Shown here piece after piece: positions 34,802 through 43,741 of a stretch of DNA of 64,000 nt; the first letter of the stretch is position 1, and each line of letters starts with the position of its first letter. The stretch is from Mycolicibacterium neoaurum VKM Ac-1815D. Its GTDB lineage: Bacteria > Actinomycetota > Actinomycetes > Mycobacteriales > Mycobacteriaceae. A program made the translations under genes and the position numbers. Where the stretch lies: NCBI RefSeq assembly GCF_000317305.3, contig NC_023036.2, positions 2,108,001-2,172,000 on the forward strand, written 5' to 3'. The notes beneath the pieces are model-generated. The model was not told the DNA's origin, ran no database searches, and saw only the letters and a program-made list of their open reading frames with translations.

Positions 34802-37800
34802 TTGTCGGGACTTTTTGATCCGAATCAGGAAAAGAGCAGTTGTGGCGTCGGATTCCTGACGCGCAAGGATGGCCGTCAGACCCATGAGGTCATCCAGAAG
34901 CTGCACGAGGCGTTGTGCGCGGTCCCGCACCGCGGTGGCATGTCCTCAGAAGGCGTGGGCGACGGCGCGGGGGTCAATCTGGACCTCTCCCTGCGGTTCT
35001 TCCGTGAGGTCACCGGCCGGCCGGACCTGGAACTGGGTCAGTTCGGGGTCGGTAACTTCTTCCTGCCCAACGACACGGCATCCCACGGCGAGGCCGAAGC
35101 GGTGATCGAGCGCACGCTGCGCGAACACGGGTTCGACATCATCGCGAAACGGGATGTGCCGGTGGATAACACGGCCATTCGGCCGGCAGCGGTCACCTAT
35201 CAGCTGCCGATTCGGCAGTGGGTGTTCACCGCCGACACGAGTGCGCGATTCGACCGCAGAATCCACGACGCCCTGATGGATATCGAGGCCGTCGCCTACA
35301 CCGAACCCGCGCTGCTCGGTCTGTACCCGCTCTCGATCAGTGCCCGCACCCAGGTGCTCAAGGGCCGATTGAACTCCAATGAGGTCGTCCCGTACTTCAG
35401 CGACCTGTCGGACCCGCGGATGGAAGTGCATTCGATGTTCTTCCACACCCGTTTCTCCACCAATACGGTCCCCAATGCCACGATGGCCCAACCGTTCCGG
35501 CTGATGGCCCACAACGGCGAGCTCAACACCGACAAGAAGAACCGGCTCTCCGACAACGCCGTCGCACGCGCCCGCAACCGCGCGATCGTGCGGCCGGTCG
35601 GGCAGTCCGACAGCTGCCGGCTGGACCAGACCCTGCAGAACCGCGTTCTCGAAGACGACCTGGACTTGATCACCGCGGTGGTGGCGATGATGCCGCCGGC
35701 CTGGGAAAACGATGAGACGCTGTCCCCGCAGGTGCGGGCGATGCTGGAGTTCTTCAGCCTCTACGAAGAGAAGAACGACGGGCCGGCCGCCCTCATCTTC
35801 GGCGATGGCACCTACATCGGTGCGCGCCTGGACCGGCTGGGCCTGCGCCCGTTGCGCTCGGTGGAGACCGCCGAGTACCTGGGGGTCATGTCAGAGGCCG
35901 GTCAGGTCTACTTCCCGCCCGAGGAGGTGACCAAGCGCGGGCGCATCGAGGCCGGCGGCATGCTGTACTACGACCACCGTGAACAACGGTCCTACGACAC
36001 CGTCGAAGCGCTGGAAAAGCTTGCCCAGCAGCATGATTACCAAAGCATGCTGGACGAGGCGCGGGTGAATCTTGCCGACCTGCCTGCAGTTGCGCCGGAG
36101 GGTCAACTCTCCCCGGCCCGGTACAACGGCGATCTGTCCAGACATCAGCGCTATGTGGCGTACTCGTTGAATCAGGAGAGCTTCAAATTCCTGATGGATC
36201 CGATGCTGGCCACCGGCCAGGAGAAGATCTCGGCAATGGGGTACGGCGCAGCCATCAACGCGCTGTCCAATCACGAAGGTGGTATCGCCCGCTACTTCAC
36301 CCAGCGGTTCGCCCAGGTGACCAACCCGCCGCTGGACAGCATCCGCGAAGCCGACGGCATGACGTTGCGGGTGGCGCTCGGCGCCAAGCCCAACAGCGGC
36401 GGGAAGGCCGCGCCGCAGATCGTGGTGCCGACACCGATCCTGACGCATCTGGAGATGCTCAAGATCCGGGACCAGAAGCACACCCCCGTCGAGCGGTTCG
36501 GCATGTTCTACCGGATCGACCTGGAGGATTCGGAAGCCAACGCCCAGGCTCTGGTCCGCGGCATCGACAAGCTGTGTGACGAGGTCGAGGAGTTCGCACG
36601 GGAGACCGGCGGTATCGCCGTCATCTCCGACCGGCACGTCGAAAGCGGTATGGCGGCAATACCGTTGATCATCGCGGTGTCGGCGATCAACCAGCGGCTC
36701 ATCGAGGAAGGTGTGCGACTGCGGGTTTCGGTGATCGCCGAGAGCGGGCAGATCTGCTCGTCGCATCACGTCGCCACCGCGCTGGGCTTCGGTGCCTCCG
36801 CGGTGTATCCCCTGGGTGTGCAGATGCGCGCCGAGGAGAAGTTCGGGCCTGACGAGTCCCAGGTTGCCGCGGCGTTCAAGCGGTTCGCCAAGGCCGCCGA
36901 GAAGTCGCTGATGAAGACCATGGGCCGGGTCGGCCTGTGTACCGCCGAAAGCTATATCGGCGGCGAGTTCTTCGAGCCCAGCTACCTGGATACCGGCGAG
37001 CCGGTGCTGCGCAAGTACTTCCCCAATGTGGTGTCCCCGGTCGGCGGTGTCGGGTTCTCCACGCTGGCCGAGACCTCCGCCGAATGGCATGCCCGCGCGC
37101 TGGCCGTCACCGGGGAGAAGGACGTTCCGCTGCTCGGATTGTTCAAGGAACGTGCCGAGGGTGCGGGACACTCCTACGGGACGACTGCGGTGCGCGGGTT
37201 CGTGGACATGACCGAGGAGGAGATCTCCTTCGGCGACGATGCCCGCCCCGAGAATCCGGACATGGCCGATCCGCTGTACCTGCGCCGCCTGCCACTGCAC
37301 CAGCTCGAGGGTGCCTTCGGCCTGGACGACGAGGCCTACCGCAACAACAGCTTCGAGGAGATGTCGCCTCGGGCGATCAACAACTTCGACATCACGCCGG
37401 GTTACCGCAACTTCGTGATGGCGATGAACACCGAGCGAGCCCGGCGCCCCGCGGCACTGCGCGATGTGCTGGCCTTCCCCGCCGACGTCAACTTCTTGCA
37501 CACCGCCGACGAATTCCGATCCGAAATGGGACAATTCGCGCTGTGGGGTAACAACGGTTATCTGGTGCGTGGGCTGATCATCTCGGGAACCGGCGACGAG
37601 TTCACCCTGAAACTGGCCCATTCCGCGGGCCGGCTCGCCGAGCTGGCGCACTCGTTGCGACAACGGTTCGGCACGCAGATCGTCGACTACGACATCGTCG
37701 GCGACCGGTTGTGGCTACGGGCATCCGGTGATGCCTTGCACTACCTGTCCCACGTGCGCACCGCACCGGACTCGATCCCGCTGTCCGCGGTGCAGCCCGC

Positions 37801-40255
37801 CGATGAGATCGCGGCCACGCTGGCCTCCGGGGCGATGAGCCATGGCGCGCTGGTGGCCGCCGCGCACGAAGCGGTCGCGCACGGCACCAACATGGTCGGT
37901 GGTCTGTCCAACTGCGGTGAGGGTGGTGAGCACATCACCCGCTACGGCACCATTCGCGGATCGCGGATCAAGCAGTTCGCCTCCGGCCGGTTCGGCGTGT
38001 GGGCCGGCTACCTCGCCGACCCGATGCTGCGTGAGTTGGAAATCAAGATCGGTCAAGGGGCCAAACCCGGTGAGGGCGGCCAGCTGCCCGCGCCGAAGGT
38101 GACCGTCCAGATTGCCGCGGCACGTGGTGGAACACCGGGGGTCGAGCTGGTCTCCCCGCCGCCGCACCACGACACCTACTCCATCGAGGATCTCGCGCAG
38201 CTGATCCACGATTGCAAGGCCGCGCGCGTCCGGGTGATCGTGAAGCTGGTCAGCTCGGAGGGAATCGGCATCATCGCCGCCGGCGTCGCCAAGGCCGGTG
38301 CCGATGTCATCAACGTCGCGGGTAACACCGGTGGCACCGGTGCCGCGGCCGTCACCAGCCTGAAGTATGCCGGGCGGTCGGCCGAGATCGGCGTCGCCGA
38401 AGTGCATCAGGCCCTGGTGGCCAACGGTATTCGGCAGAAGGTCGTGTTGCGTGCGTCCGGCGCTCACCAGACCGCCAGCGACGTGGTCAAGTCGGCACTG
38501 CTCGGCGCCGACAGCTACGAGTTCGGCACCACCGCCCTGATGATGCTCAAGTGCGTGATGGCCAAGAACTGCAACATCAAGTGTCCGGCCGGTCTGACCA
38601 CGAATTCCGAAGCGTTCGAGGGTGATCCACGGGCCTTGGCGCAGTATCTGCTCAACATCTCCCACGAGGTTCGCGAGATACTGGCCATGCTCGGCCTGCA
38701 GTCGCTGCGCCACGCGCGGGGGCGAAGCGACCTTCTGCACCTGCTGGATCATCCCTCCAGCATCGGCAAGCTGGATCTGCGGGCCATGCTGTCCGTCGCC
38801 GAGGGATTCGTACCCGACGACCCGATCTACATGGAGAAGGACTACGCCGTCGACGACGCGTTCCTGGCGCAGCTCGACCTCGATGGTGTGGCGATGGCAC
38901 CGGTGACGCTGACCAACGGCAACAAGAGTGTGGGGGGCCAGCTCGCCATCGACATCGAGCGGATGCTGAATCACCCAGGACCATCCGGGCCGCTGGACGG
39001 CCGGGCGGTGGCGGTCGACGCGCGCGGACGCCGGTTCCTCACCCCCGACAGCGTGCTGATCACCACTGACGGTTCGGCGGGGCAGAGTTACGGTGCCTTC
39101 TGCAATGACGGTATGACGATGTCGCACACCGGAACCTGCAATGACGGGGTCGGCAAGAGCCAGTGCGGTGGCACGATCACCGTCCATTCGCCCGGTGGCG
39201 GATCGGAACTGCCGGGCGGCAATGTGTTGATCGGCAACTTCGCACTGTTCGGCGCCTCCGGTGGACGGCTTTTCGTCGCCGGTGAGGCCGGTGACCGATT
39301 CGCCGTCCGCAACTCCGGCGCCACCGCTGTCGTCGAGGGTGTCGGTGAGTTCCTGTGTGAGTACATGACCAATGGCGCGGTGTTCAACATCGGGGGCTTC
39401 GGCAAAGGCGTCGCCAACGGCATGAGCGGCGGATTCCTCTATCAATACGATCCGAGCGATGTGCTGGCGGCCAAGGTGAGTGCCGACTCGGTCCTGATCG
39501 CTCCGCTGGCCGAGGCGCCCTTCCACGAGGTCGCCGCCAAGACGATGCTGCAGTGGCACGTCGAGGCGACGGGATCGACAAAGGCCGCTGCGCTTCTCGA
39601 CGATTGGGACACCACCCGGGAACACGTGAAGTATGCGATGCCGCGGGCGCTGCTGCAGTACCAGGATGCCGACGCGATACTTGCGGCCAAGACGCGCAAA
39701 GAACTGCTCGACGAACTGGCCTCGGCGCTCGCCGGTCATCAGGTCGCCAAGTTCAAGCGGTCCTATCGGGACGGTGAGATGGTGCTCGGCGGTGCGGTAC
39801 CCGGCTACGGGGACACCGACACCGAAGAGATGTATGCGCTGTTGAACACCTACACCGTGCTCAATCTCGCTCAGCAGCTGGCGCTGACCCGGCTGCCAGG
39901 GGTGACCGACGTTGCCGACCCTGCGGTGGGAGGTACCGTCCGCAACCTGGTGCTGACCGAGGACTTCTTCCTGATCCAGAAGTTGCAGCGGTATGCGCGT
40001 GAGGCCATCGACGGTTTCAGTGACGAGGACCTGGCCGTGTTGATCGCCAACAAGCGGATCACCGACTACAAGGACGCGCTGTCGCAGCGCAACGTGCTGT
40101 CGATGGACAGCCCCGGCACATACGGCTGGATCCTGTTCCAGAGCGCCAAGAACGTCGAGCGCATCGGGCGGCTGCCCTCCTTCGAGGAATTGTTTGCCGC
40201 CCAATCTGTTCCGGACGTGGTGGCCTCACTGACCACCTTGGAGAGCGCTTCGTGA
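34802..40255 (+). CDS. divergent, enlarged glutamate synthase large subunit (GltB-like)
   Basis: 1817 residues from TTG 34802, chosen because AGAGGAG (34787-34793) is 8 bases upstream. Domains: N-terminal class II glutaminase with nucleophile Cys14 after a 13-residue propeptide (SSCGVGFL), then RFSTNTVP and HNGELNT; a central domain; an FMN synthase domain (VKLVSSEGIGIIAAGVAKAG, NTGGTGAA); and a C-terminal beta helix (GAFCNDGMTMSHTG region). Standard GltB is about 1480-1530 residues. The surplus is an insertion at about 897-989 and a tail of about 200 residues. The 3Fe-4S cysteines are Cys1251, Cys1257 and Cys1261 (C-x5-C-x3-C; the usual form is C-x5-C-x4-C). No GltD gene is adjacent; the stop overlaps a diflavin reductase (GTGA). 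Confidence 0.9.
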   Translation: MSGLFDPNQEKSSCGVGFLTRKDGRQTHEVIQKLHEALCAVPHRGGMSSEGVGDGAGVNLDLSLRFFREVTGRPDLELGQFGVGNFFLPNDTASHGEAEAVIERTLREHGFDIIAKRDVPVDNTAIRPAAVTYQLPIRQWVFTADTSARFDRRIHDALMDIEAVAYTEPALLGLYPLSISARTQVLKGRLNSNEVVPYFSDLSDPRMEVHSMFFHTRFSTNTVPNATMAQPFRLMAHNGELNTDKKNRLSDNAVARARNRAIVRPVGQSDSCRLDQTLQNRVLEDDLDLITAVVAMMPPAWENDETLSPQVRAMLEFFSLYEEKNDGPAALIFGDGTYIGARLDRLGLRPLRSVETAEYLGVMSEAGQVYFPPEEVTKRGRIEAGGMLYYDHREQRSYDTVEALEKLAQQHDYQSMLDEARVNLADLPAVAPEGQLSPARYNGDLSRHQRYVAYSLNQESFKFLMDPMLATGQEKISAMGYGAAINALSNHEGGIARYFTQRFAQVTNPPLDSIREADGMTLRVALGAKPNSGGKAAPQIVVPTPILTHLEMLKIRDQKHTPVERFGMFYRIDLEDSEANAQALVRGIDKLCDEVEEFARETGGIAVISDRHVESGMAAIPLIIAVSAINQRLIEEGVRLRVSVIAESGQICSSHHVATALGFGASAVYPLGVQMRAEEKFGPDESQVAAAFKRFAKAAEKSLMKTMGRVGLCTAESYIGGEFFEPSYLDTGEPVLRKYFPNVVSPVGGVGFSTLAETSAEWHARALAVTGEKDVPLLGLFKERAEGAGHSYGTTAVRGFVDMTEEEISFGDDARPENPDMADPLYLRRLPLHQLEGAFGLDDEAYRNNSFEEMSPRAINNFDITPGYRNFVMAMNTERARRPAALRDVLAFPADVNFLHTADEFRSEMGQFALWGNNGYLVRGLIISGTGDEFTLKLAHSAGRLAELAHSLRQRFGTQIVDYDIVGDRLWLRASGDALHYLSHVRTAPDSIPLSAVQPADEIAATLASGAMSHGALVAAAHEAVAHGTNMVGGLSNCGEGGEHITRYGTIRGSRIKQFASGRFGVWAGYLADPMLRELEIKIGQGAKPGEGGQLPAPKVTVQIAAARGGTPGVELVSPPPHHDTYSIEDLAQLIHDCKAARVRVIVKLVSSEGIGIIAAGVAKAGADVINVAGNTGGTGAAAVTSLKYAGRSAEIGVAEVHQALVANGIRQKVVLRASGAHQTASDVVKSALLGADSYEFGTTALMMLKCVMAKNCNIKCPAGLTTNSEAFEGDPRALAQYLLNISHEVREILAMLGLQSLRHARGRSDLLHLLDHPSSIGKLDLRAMLSVAEGFVPDDPIYMEKDYAVDDAFLAQLDLDGVAMAPVTLTNGNKSVGGQLAIDIERMLNHPGPSGPLDGRAVAVDARGRRFLTPDSVLITTDGSAGQSYGAFCNDGMTMSHTGTCNDGVGKSQCGGTITVHSPGGGSELPGGNVLIGNFALFGASGGRLFVAGEAGDRFAVRNSGATAVVEGVGEFLCEYMTNGAVFNIGGFGKGVANGMSGGFLYQYDPSDVLAAKVSADSVLIAPLAEAPFHEVAAKTMLQWHVEATGSTKAAALLDDWDTTREHVKYAMPRALLQYQDADAILAAKTRKELLDELASALAGHQVAKFKRSYRDGEMVLGGAVPGYGDTDTEEMYALLNTYTVLNLAQQLALTRLPGVTDVADPAVGGTVRNLVLTEDFFLIQKLQRYAREAIDGFSDEDLAVLIANKRITDYKDALSQRNVLSMDSPGTYGWILFQSAKNVERIGRLPSFEELFAAQSVPDVVASLTTLESAS

Positions 40256-41991
40256 AGATTGCCTACATTCCCCAGGATGCCCCGTTCAACGAGGACCAGC
40301 GTGCCTGGCTGTCGGGATTCCTGGCAGGCCTGCACTCGCGGTTGGCCATGAACATGGTCCCGCCGCCGGCCGCGGTGGCCGATGCGCCTGCCGCGCGTCC
40401 GGCGCTGCGGATCCTCTACGGTACCCAGACCGGTAACGCCGAGGGCGTGGCCAATGATGCTGCCGCCGCAGCCAAGCTGCAGGGTTTCGACGTCAAGGTC
40501 AGTGGTCTCGACGAGATCGAACTCGACGAGTTCGCCGGGCTGAAGTACGTGCTGATCGTGACGTCGACCTACGGCGAGGGCGAGATGCCCGACAACGCCG
40601 AACTCTTCTGGGACGCGCTGTCGGCCACGACCGCCCCCCGCCTTGAGGGGGTGTCCTACGGCGTGCTCGCGCTCGGCGACACCAGCTATGACGAGTTCTG
40701 CCAGGCGGGCAAGCTCTTCGACATCCGGTTGGAACAGCTCGGCGCCACTCGCGTGGTCACCCGCACCGATTGCGATGTCGAGTACGAGGCGCACGCCGCC
40801 GAATGGATCCAGGGCGCACTCACCGCGCTGGTGCCGACATCAGGGGCCAGCGGAACGCCGAGCACCCCGCCGCCGAGCGCGGTGGCCCGTTCCGGGTGGA
40901 CGCGCAAGAACCCGTTCGTGGCCGATCTCGCGGTCAACCGATTGTTGTCCGGACCGGGGTCGGACAAGGAGATCCGGCACATCGAGTTCGCGCTTGCCGA
41001 CAGCGGTATCGAGTACGAGGCCGGTGATGCGTTGGCGGTCATCCCGGAGAACGATCCCGCGCTGGTGGAGGCGATCGCCGAGCACTTCCGCGTGTCGCCG
41101 GACACCTTGGTCGACGACCGCCCGCTCGGTGAATTGCTCGGGCGTCGTTACGAGATCAGTGCACCGTCGAAGGATCTGCTCGGTGAGGTCGAGAAGCGCG
41201 CCGACAACGAGGAGCTGTCCCATGTGCTGCGCGGTGGGGTCAAGGAGACTCTCGAGCGCTGGCTGTACGGCAAGGACATCTTGGACGTACTGCGGATCGC
41301 CGGTGACGACCTGAGTCTGGAGGAGTTCATCGGGTTACTCAAACCCCTTGCACACCGGGCCTATTCGATATCGTCGAGCGCGCTGGCACATCCCGACCGG
41401 ATTCATCTGACCGTCGCCGCGGTGCGCTATCAGGGCAACGGACGTGCCCGCGGCGGCGTGTGCTCGACGTATCTTGCCGACCGGGCCGGCACGGCGAAGA
41501 TCTTCCTGCAGCCCAACAAGTCGTTCCGGGTGCCCGTCGATGGTGACGTGCCGATGATCATGGTCGGGCCCGGTACCGGGGTGGCGCCGTTCCGGGCCTT
41601 CCTGCAGGAGCGCGAACACAGCGGCGCGGCCGGCCGAAACTGGCTGTTTTTCGGCGATCAGCACCGCGCCCACGATTTCGCCTACGAGACCGAACTGCTC
41701 GGCTGGCAGTCCAGCGGCCTGCTGACCCGCCTGGATCTGGCCTTCTCGCGAGATCAATCCGAGAAGATCTACGTGCAGAACCGGATGGTCGAGCACGGGG
41801 CCGACGTGTACGCCTGGCTCGAAGAGGGCGGCCACTTCTATGTCTGTGGAGACGCCACCCGGATGGCCAAGGATGTCGACAAGGCGCTGCACGACATCGT
41901 CGCCACCCATGGTGCGATGAGCGCCGACGCCGCCACCGATTACGTGAATTCCCTCAAGCGCGAAAAGCGGTACGTCCGCGACGTGTACTGA
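40252..41991 (+). CDS. CysJ-like NADPH diflavin reductase, proposed partner of GltB-like subunit
   Basis: 579 residues, GTG start overlapping the gltB-like stop. After about 45 residues comes a flavodoxin FMN domain (LYGTQTGNAEGV, TSTYGEGEMPDNAELF), a linker domain, an FAD domain (RAYSISSSA, GGVCSTYLADR) and an NADPH domain (MVGPGTGVAPFRAFLQER), ending RYVRDVY like sulfite reductase CysJ. It should carry electrons NADPH-FAD-FMN. No CysI hemoprotein is encoded here. The coupled gene order says its acceptor is the GltB-like subunit, standing in for the Fe-S-containing GltD. That pairing is inference. Confidence 0.9.
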   Translation: MKIAYIPQDAPFNEDQRAWLSGFLAGLHSRLAMNMVPPPAAVADAPAARPALRILYGTQTGNAEGVANDAAAAAKLQGFDVKVSGLDEIELDEFAGLKYVLIVTSTYGEGEMPDNAELFWDALSATTAPRLEGVSYGVLALGDTSYDEFCQAGKLFDIRLEQLGATRVVTRTDCDVEYEAHAAEWIQGALTALVPTSGASGTPSTPPPSAVARSGWTRKNPFVADLAVNRLLSGPGSDKEIRHIEFALADSGIEYEAGDALAVIPENDPALVEAIAEHFRVSPDTLVDDRPLGELLGRRYEISAPSKDLLGEVEKRADNEELSHVLRGGVKETLERWLYGKDILDVLRIAGDDLSLEEFIGLLKPLAHRAYSISSSALAHPDRIHLTVAAVRYQGNGRARGGVCSTYLADRAGTAKIFLQPNKSFRVPVDGDVPMIMVGPGTGVAPFRAFLQEREHSGAAGRNWLFFGDQHRAHDFAYETELLGWQSSGLLTRLDLAFSRDQSEKIYVQNRMVEHGADVYAWLEEGGHFYVCGDATRMAKDVDKALHDIVATHGAMSADAATDYVNSLKREKRYVRDVY

Positions 41992-42027
41992 GCGGATGAC
42001 CGCGGGCCCCGCGGGCCTGGCGACAGG

Positions 42028-42537
42028 TCAGGGCGGGGACAGTTCGCCGCCGGGCGGCGGCGCGAAATCGGTCACGGTCTGTGTTTCGGTCCGGGTTTCG
42101 GTGACCGTGCTCGGCGGGACCGTCGTCGTGGTGGTGGTCGTGCTCGGCGTGGTCGTCGTGGTTGTGGTCGTCGTCGTGGTTGTGGTGGTCGTCGTCGGGT
42201 CGGTCGTCGACGTGGTGGTGGCCGTCGTGGGCGGCACCGTCTCGGTGATCGTGCCGGGCACGACCGGGGCGCCGGGTGCGGTCGTCGTCGTGCTGGTGCT
42301 GGTGGTCGCCGGGCCGGAATCTGAGTCGTCGGAGGATACGGCGCTGAAGATCCCGTACCCGGCCAGTGCCAGGACCGCGGCGGTGACCGCACCGAGGCCG
42401 ACAAGCGCCGCCGGCTTCTGGTACCAGGGCTGTGCCGGTTCGGCCGCCGGGTACGGTTCGGCCAGTTCGCTGTAGTCGGCGTAGAGGGTGGGGTCGTCGT
42501 GCGGGTACTCGTTCGGATCGCCCGGGCGCTCGTTCAT
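42028..42537 (-). CDS. Thr-rich single-pass membrane protein
   Basis: 169 residues. An acidic/Pro-rich cytoplasmic N-terminus (to about 42), one membrane helix (ALVGLGAVTAAVLALAGYGIF) and an extracellular tail dominated by Thr with runs of up to 16, then PPSTV, with Thr and Pro as in mannosylated mycobacterial cell-wall proteins. The tail is encoded by an ACN triplet tract (about 42110-42215). Function unknown. It converges with the reductase gene and is downstream of the AAA ATPase on the same strand. Confidence 0.7.
   Translation of the reverse strand: MNERPGDPNEYPHDDPTLYADYSELAEPYPAAEPAQPWYQKPAALVGLGAVTAAVLALAGYGIFSAVSSDDSDSGPATTSTSTTTTAPGAPVVPGTITETVPPTTATTTSTTDPTTTTTTTTTTTTTTTTPSTTTTTTTVPPSTVTETRTETQTVTDFAPPPGGELSPP
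42110..42215. repeat. ACN/GTN triplet repeat tract
   Basis: Low-complexity GTC/GTG/GTT triplets on the + strand (Thr codons on the - strand). It is likely to vary in length between strains. Confidence 0.65.
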
Positions 42538-42586
42538 GAGTCCGATGCTAGGTGGTCGATGGCAGGCGGTGGCGGCCGACGGCCGG

Positions 42587-43741
42587 TCAGCGCTTACCCC
42601 AGTCCCACGGCGGAGCGGTCAGCATGGTCTGGCCCTCGATGAGGGTTTCACCCCACTCCTTGACCAGTTCCACGGTCAGCGCGCCGGCCGCATCGAGCCG
42701 TTCCCGCATGACGGTCGAATGGGTGACGACGATGACCTGGGTTGCCGCAGCGGCGTTGCCGATCATGCCGGCCAGAGCGGGGATCAGGTCCGGGTGCAGC
42801 GAGGTTTCGGGCTCGTTGAGCACCATCAGCGACGGCGGTCGGGGACTGAGCAGCGCCGCGGCCCACAACAGGAAACGCAATGTGCCGTCGGAGAGCTCCG
42901 CGGCCCGTAGTGGGCGCAGCATTCCGCGCTGGCGCAGCTGCAACTCGAAAAGTCCGTCGTTGGCGACCACCGATACGCCTGCGCCGTCGAAGGCATCGGA
43001 TATGGCGCCCTGCAGCTCGCCGTCGCCGAGCTCGATGATGGTCTGTAGCGCGGCGGCCAGGTCGGCGCCGTCGTCGGCGAGCACCGGCGTGCGGGTGCCC
43101 ACCCTGGGCTGGCGGGCCGGTGCACCGGCGTCGGAGCGGAATCCGTCATAGAAGCGCCAGTCGCGCAGGCGGTTGCGGACGGCGTTGATCTCGGGGAGCG
43201 CCCCGGCGTACTCCGCGAGGACGCTGCGGTACAACGGCAATGCGCGGGACAGATCGGTGAACCCGCGCCCGGTCTCGTCGGCAACGTCGGCGTGCGGGCC
43301 GTTGCGGCGGACCAGCGCCGAGGACGGCCGCAGTCGCGGCCCGGCGAAGATGGCCTCGCGTTTGATCTCCGGATCGCGGCCGAAAAGCGAGGCCGGCCCG
43401 GCGTGCTGGGGCATCCCGAGATCGACCAGATAGCCGAATTCGTCTGAGGCGAAGCCGAGTTCCAGTGATACCGGGCGGGTGCGCACGGTGCCCTGGGTGC
43501 TTCCGGTCCGACGGGCTCCCGAGGTCTGCTCGGGTCCGGCCCACAGCGCTGATTGCAGGCCTCCTTCGCGGGCCAACGAGGCGATGACCTCCCCGCGGCC
43601 GCAATCCGCGAGCAGCATGAGGGCGCGGTACAGCGAGGACTTGCCGGTGCCGTTGGCGCCGGTGATCACGGTCAGCTGCTCCAGCGGCAACAGGACTTCG
43701 CGCAGTGATCGGTAGCCGCGGACCGCGATCGTGTTCAGCAT
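42587..43741 (-). CDS. AAA/SMC-like ATPase (RecF/OLD-type), coupled to dinB2
   Basis: 384 residues. Walker A GANGTGKSS (28-36) begins right after an AVRGYRSLREV strand typical of RecF/SMC heads; the ABC-like signature region reads ELSDGTLRFL, and Walker B reads LMVLNEPETSLHPDL with a terminal His switch TH. No coiled coil and no TOPRIM domain is visible. ATG 43741 overlaps the dinB2 stop by 7 bases. It could clamp or remodel DNA for repair, or be a defence-type ATPase; the operon with a translesion polymerase favours a DNA role. Confidence 0.82.
   Translation of the reverse strand: MLNTIAVRGYRSLREVLLPLEQLTVITGANGTGKSSLYRALMLLADCGRGEVIASLAREGGLQSALWAGPEQTSGARRTGSTQGTVRTRPVSLELGFASDEFGYLVDLGMPQHAGPASLFGRDPEIKREAIFAGPRLRPSSALVRRNGPHADVADETGRGFTDLSRALPLYRSVLAEYAGALPEINAVRNRLRDWRFYDGFRSDAGAPARQPRVGTRTPVLADDGADLAAALQTIIELGDGELQGAISDAFDGAGVSVVANDGLFELQLRQRGMLRPLRAAELSDGTLRFLLWAAALLSPRPPSLMVLNEPETSLHPDLIPALAGMIGNAAAATQVIVVTHSTVMRERLDAAGALTVELVKEWGETLIEGQTMLTAPPWDWGKR

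Noticed and set aside
37715..40204. 829-codon frame antisense to the GltB-like gene
   Set aside because: Shadow of a high-GC coding strand; no domain or start signal, and the sense gene has clear motifs throughout.
42000..42030. CCGCGG-GCC-CCGCGG hairpin as a terminator between the reductase and Thr-rich genes
   Set aside because: A 6-bp palindrome in GC-rich sequence is weak evidence and there is no T run.
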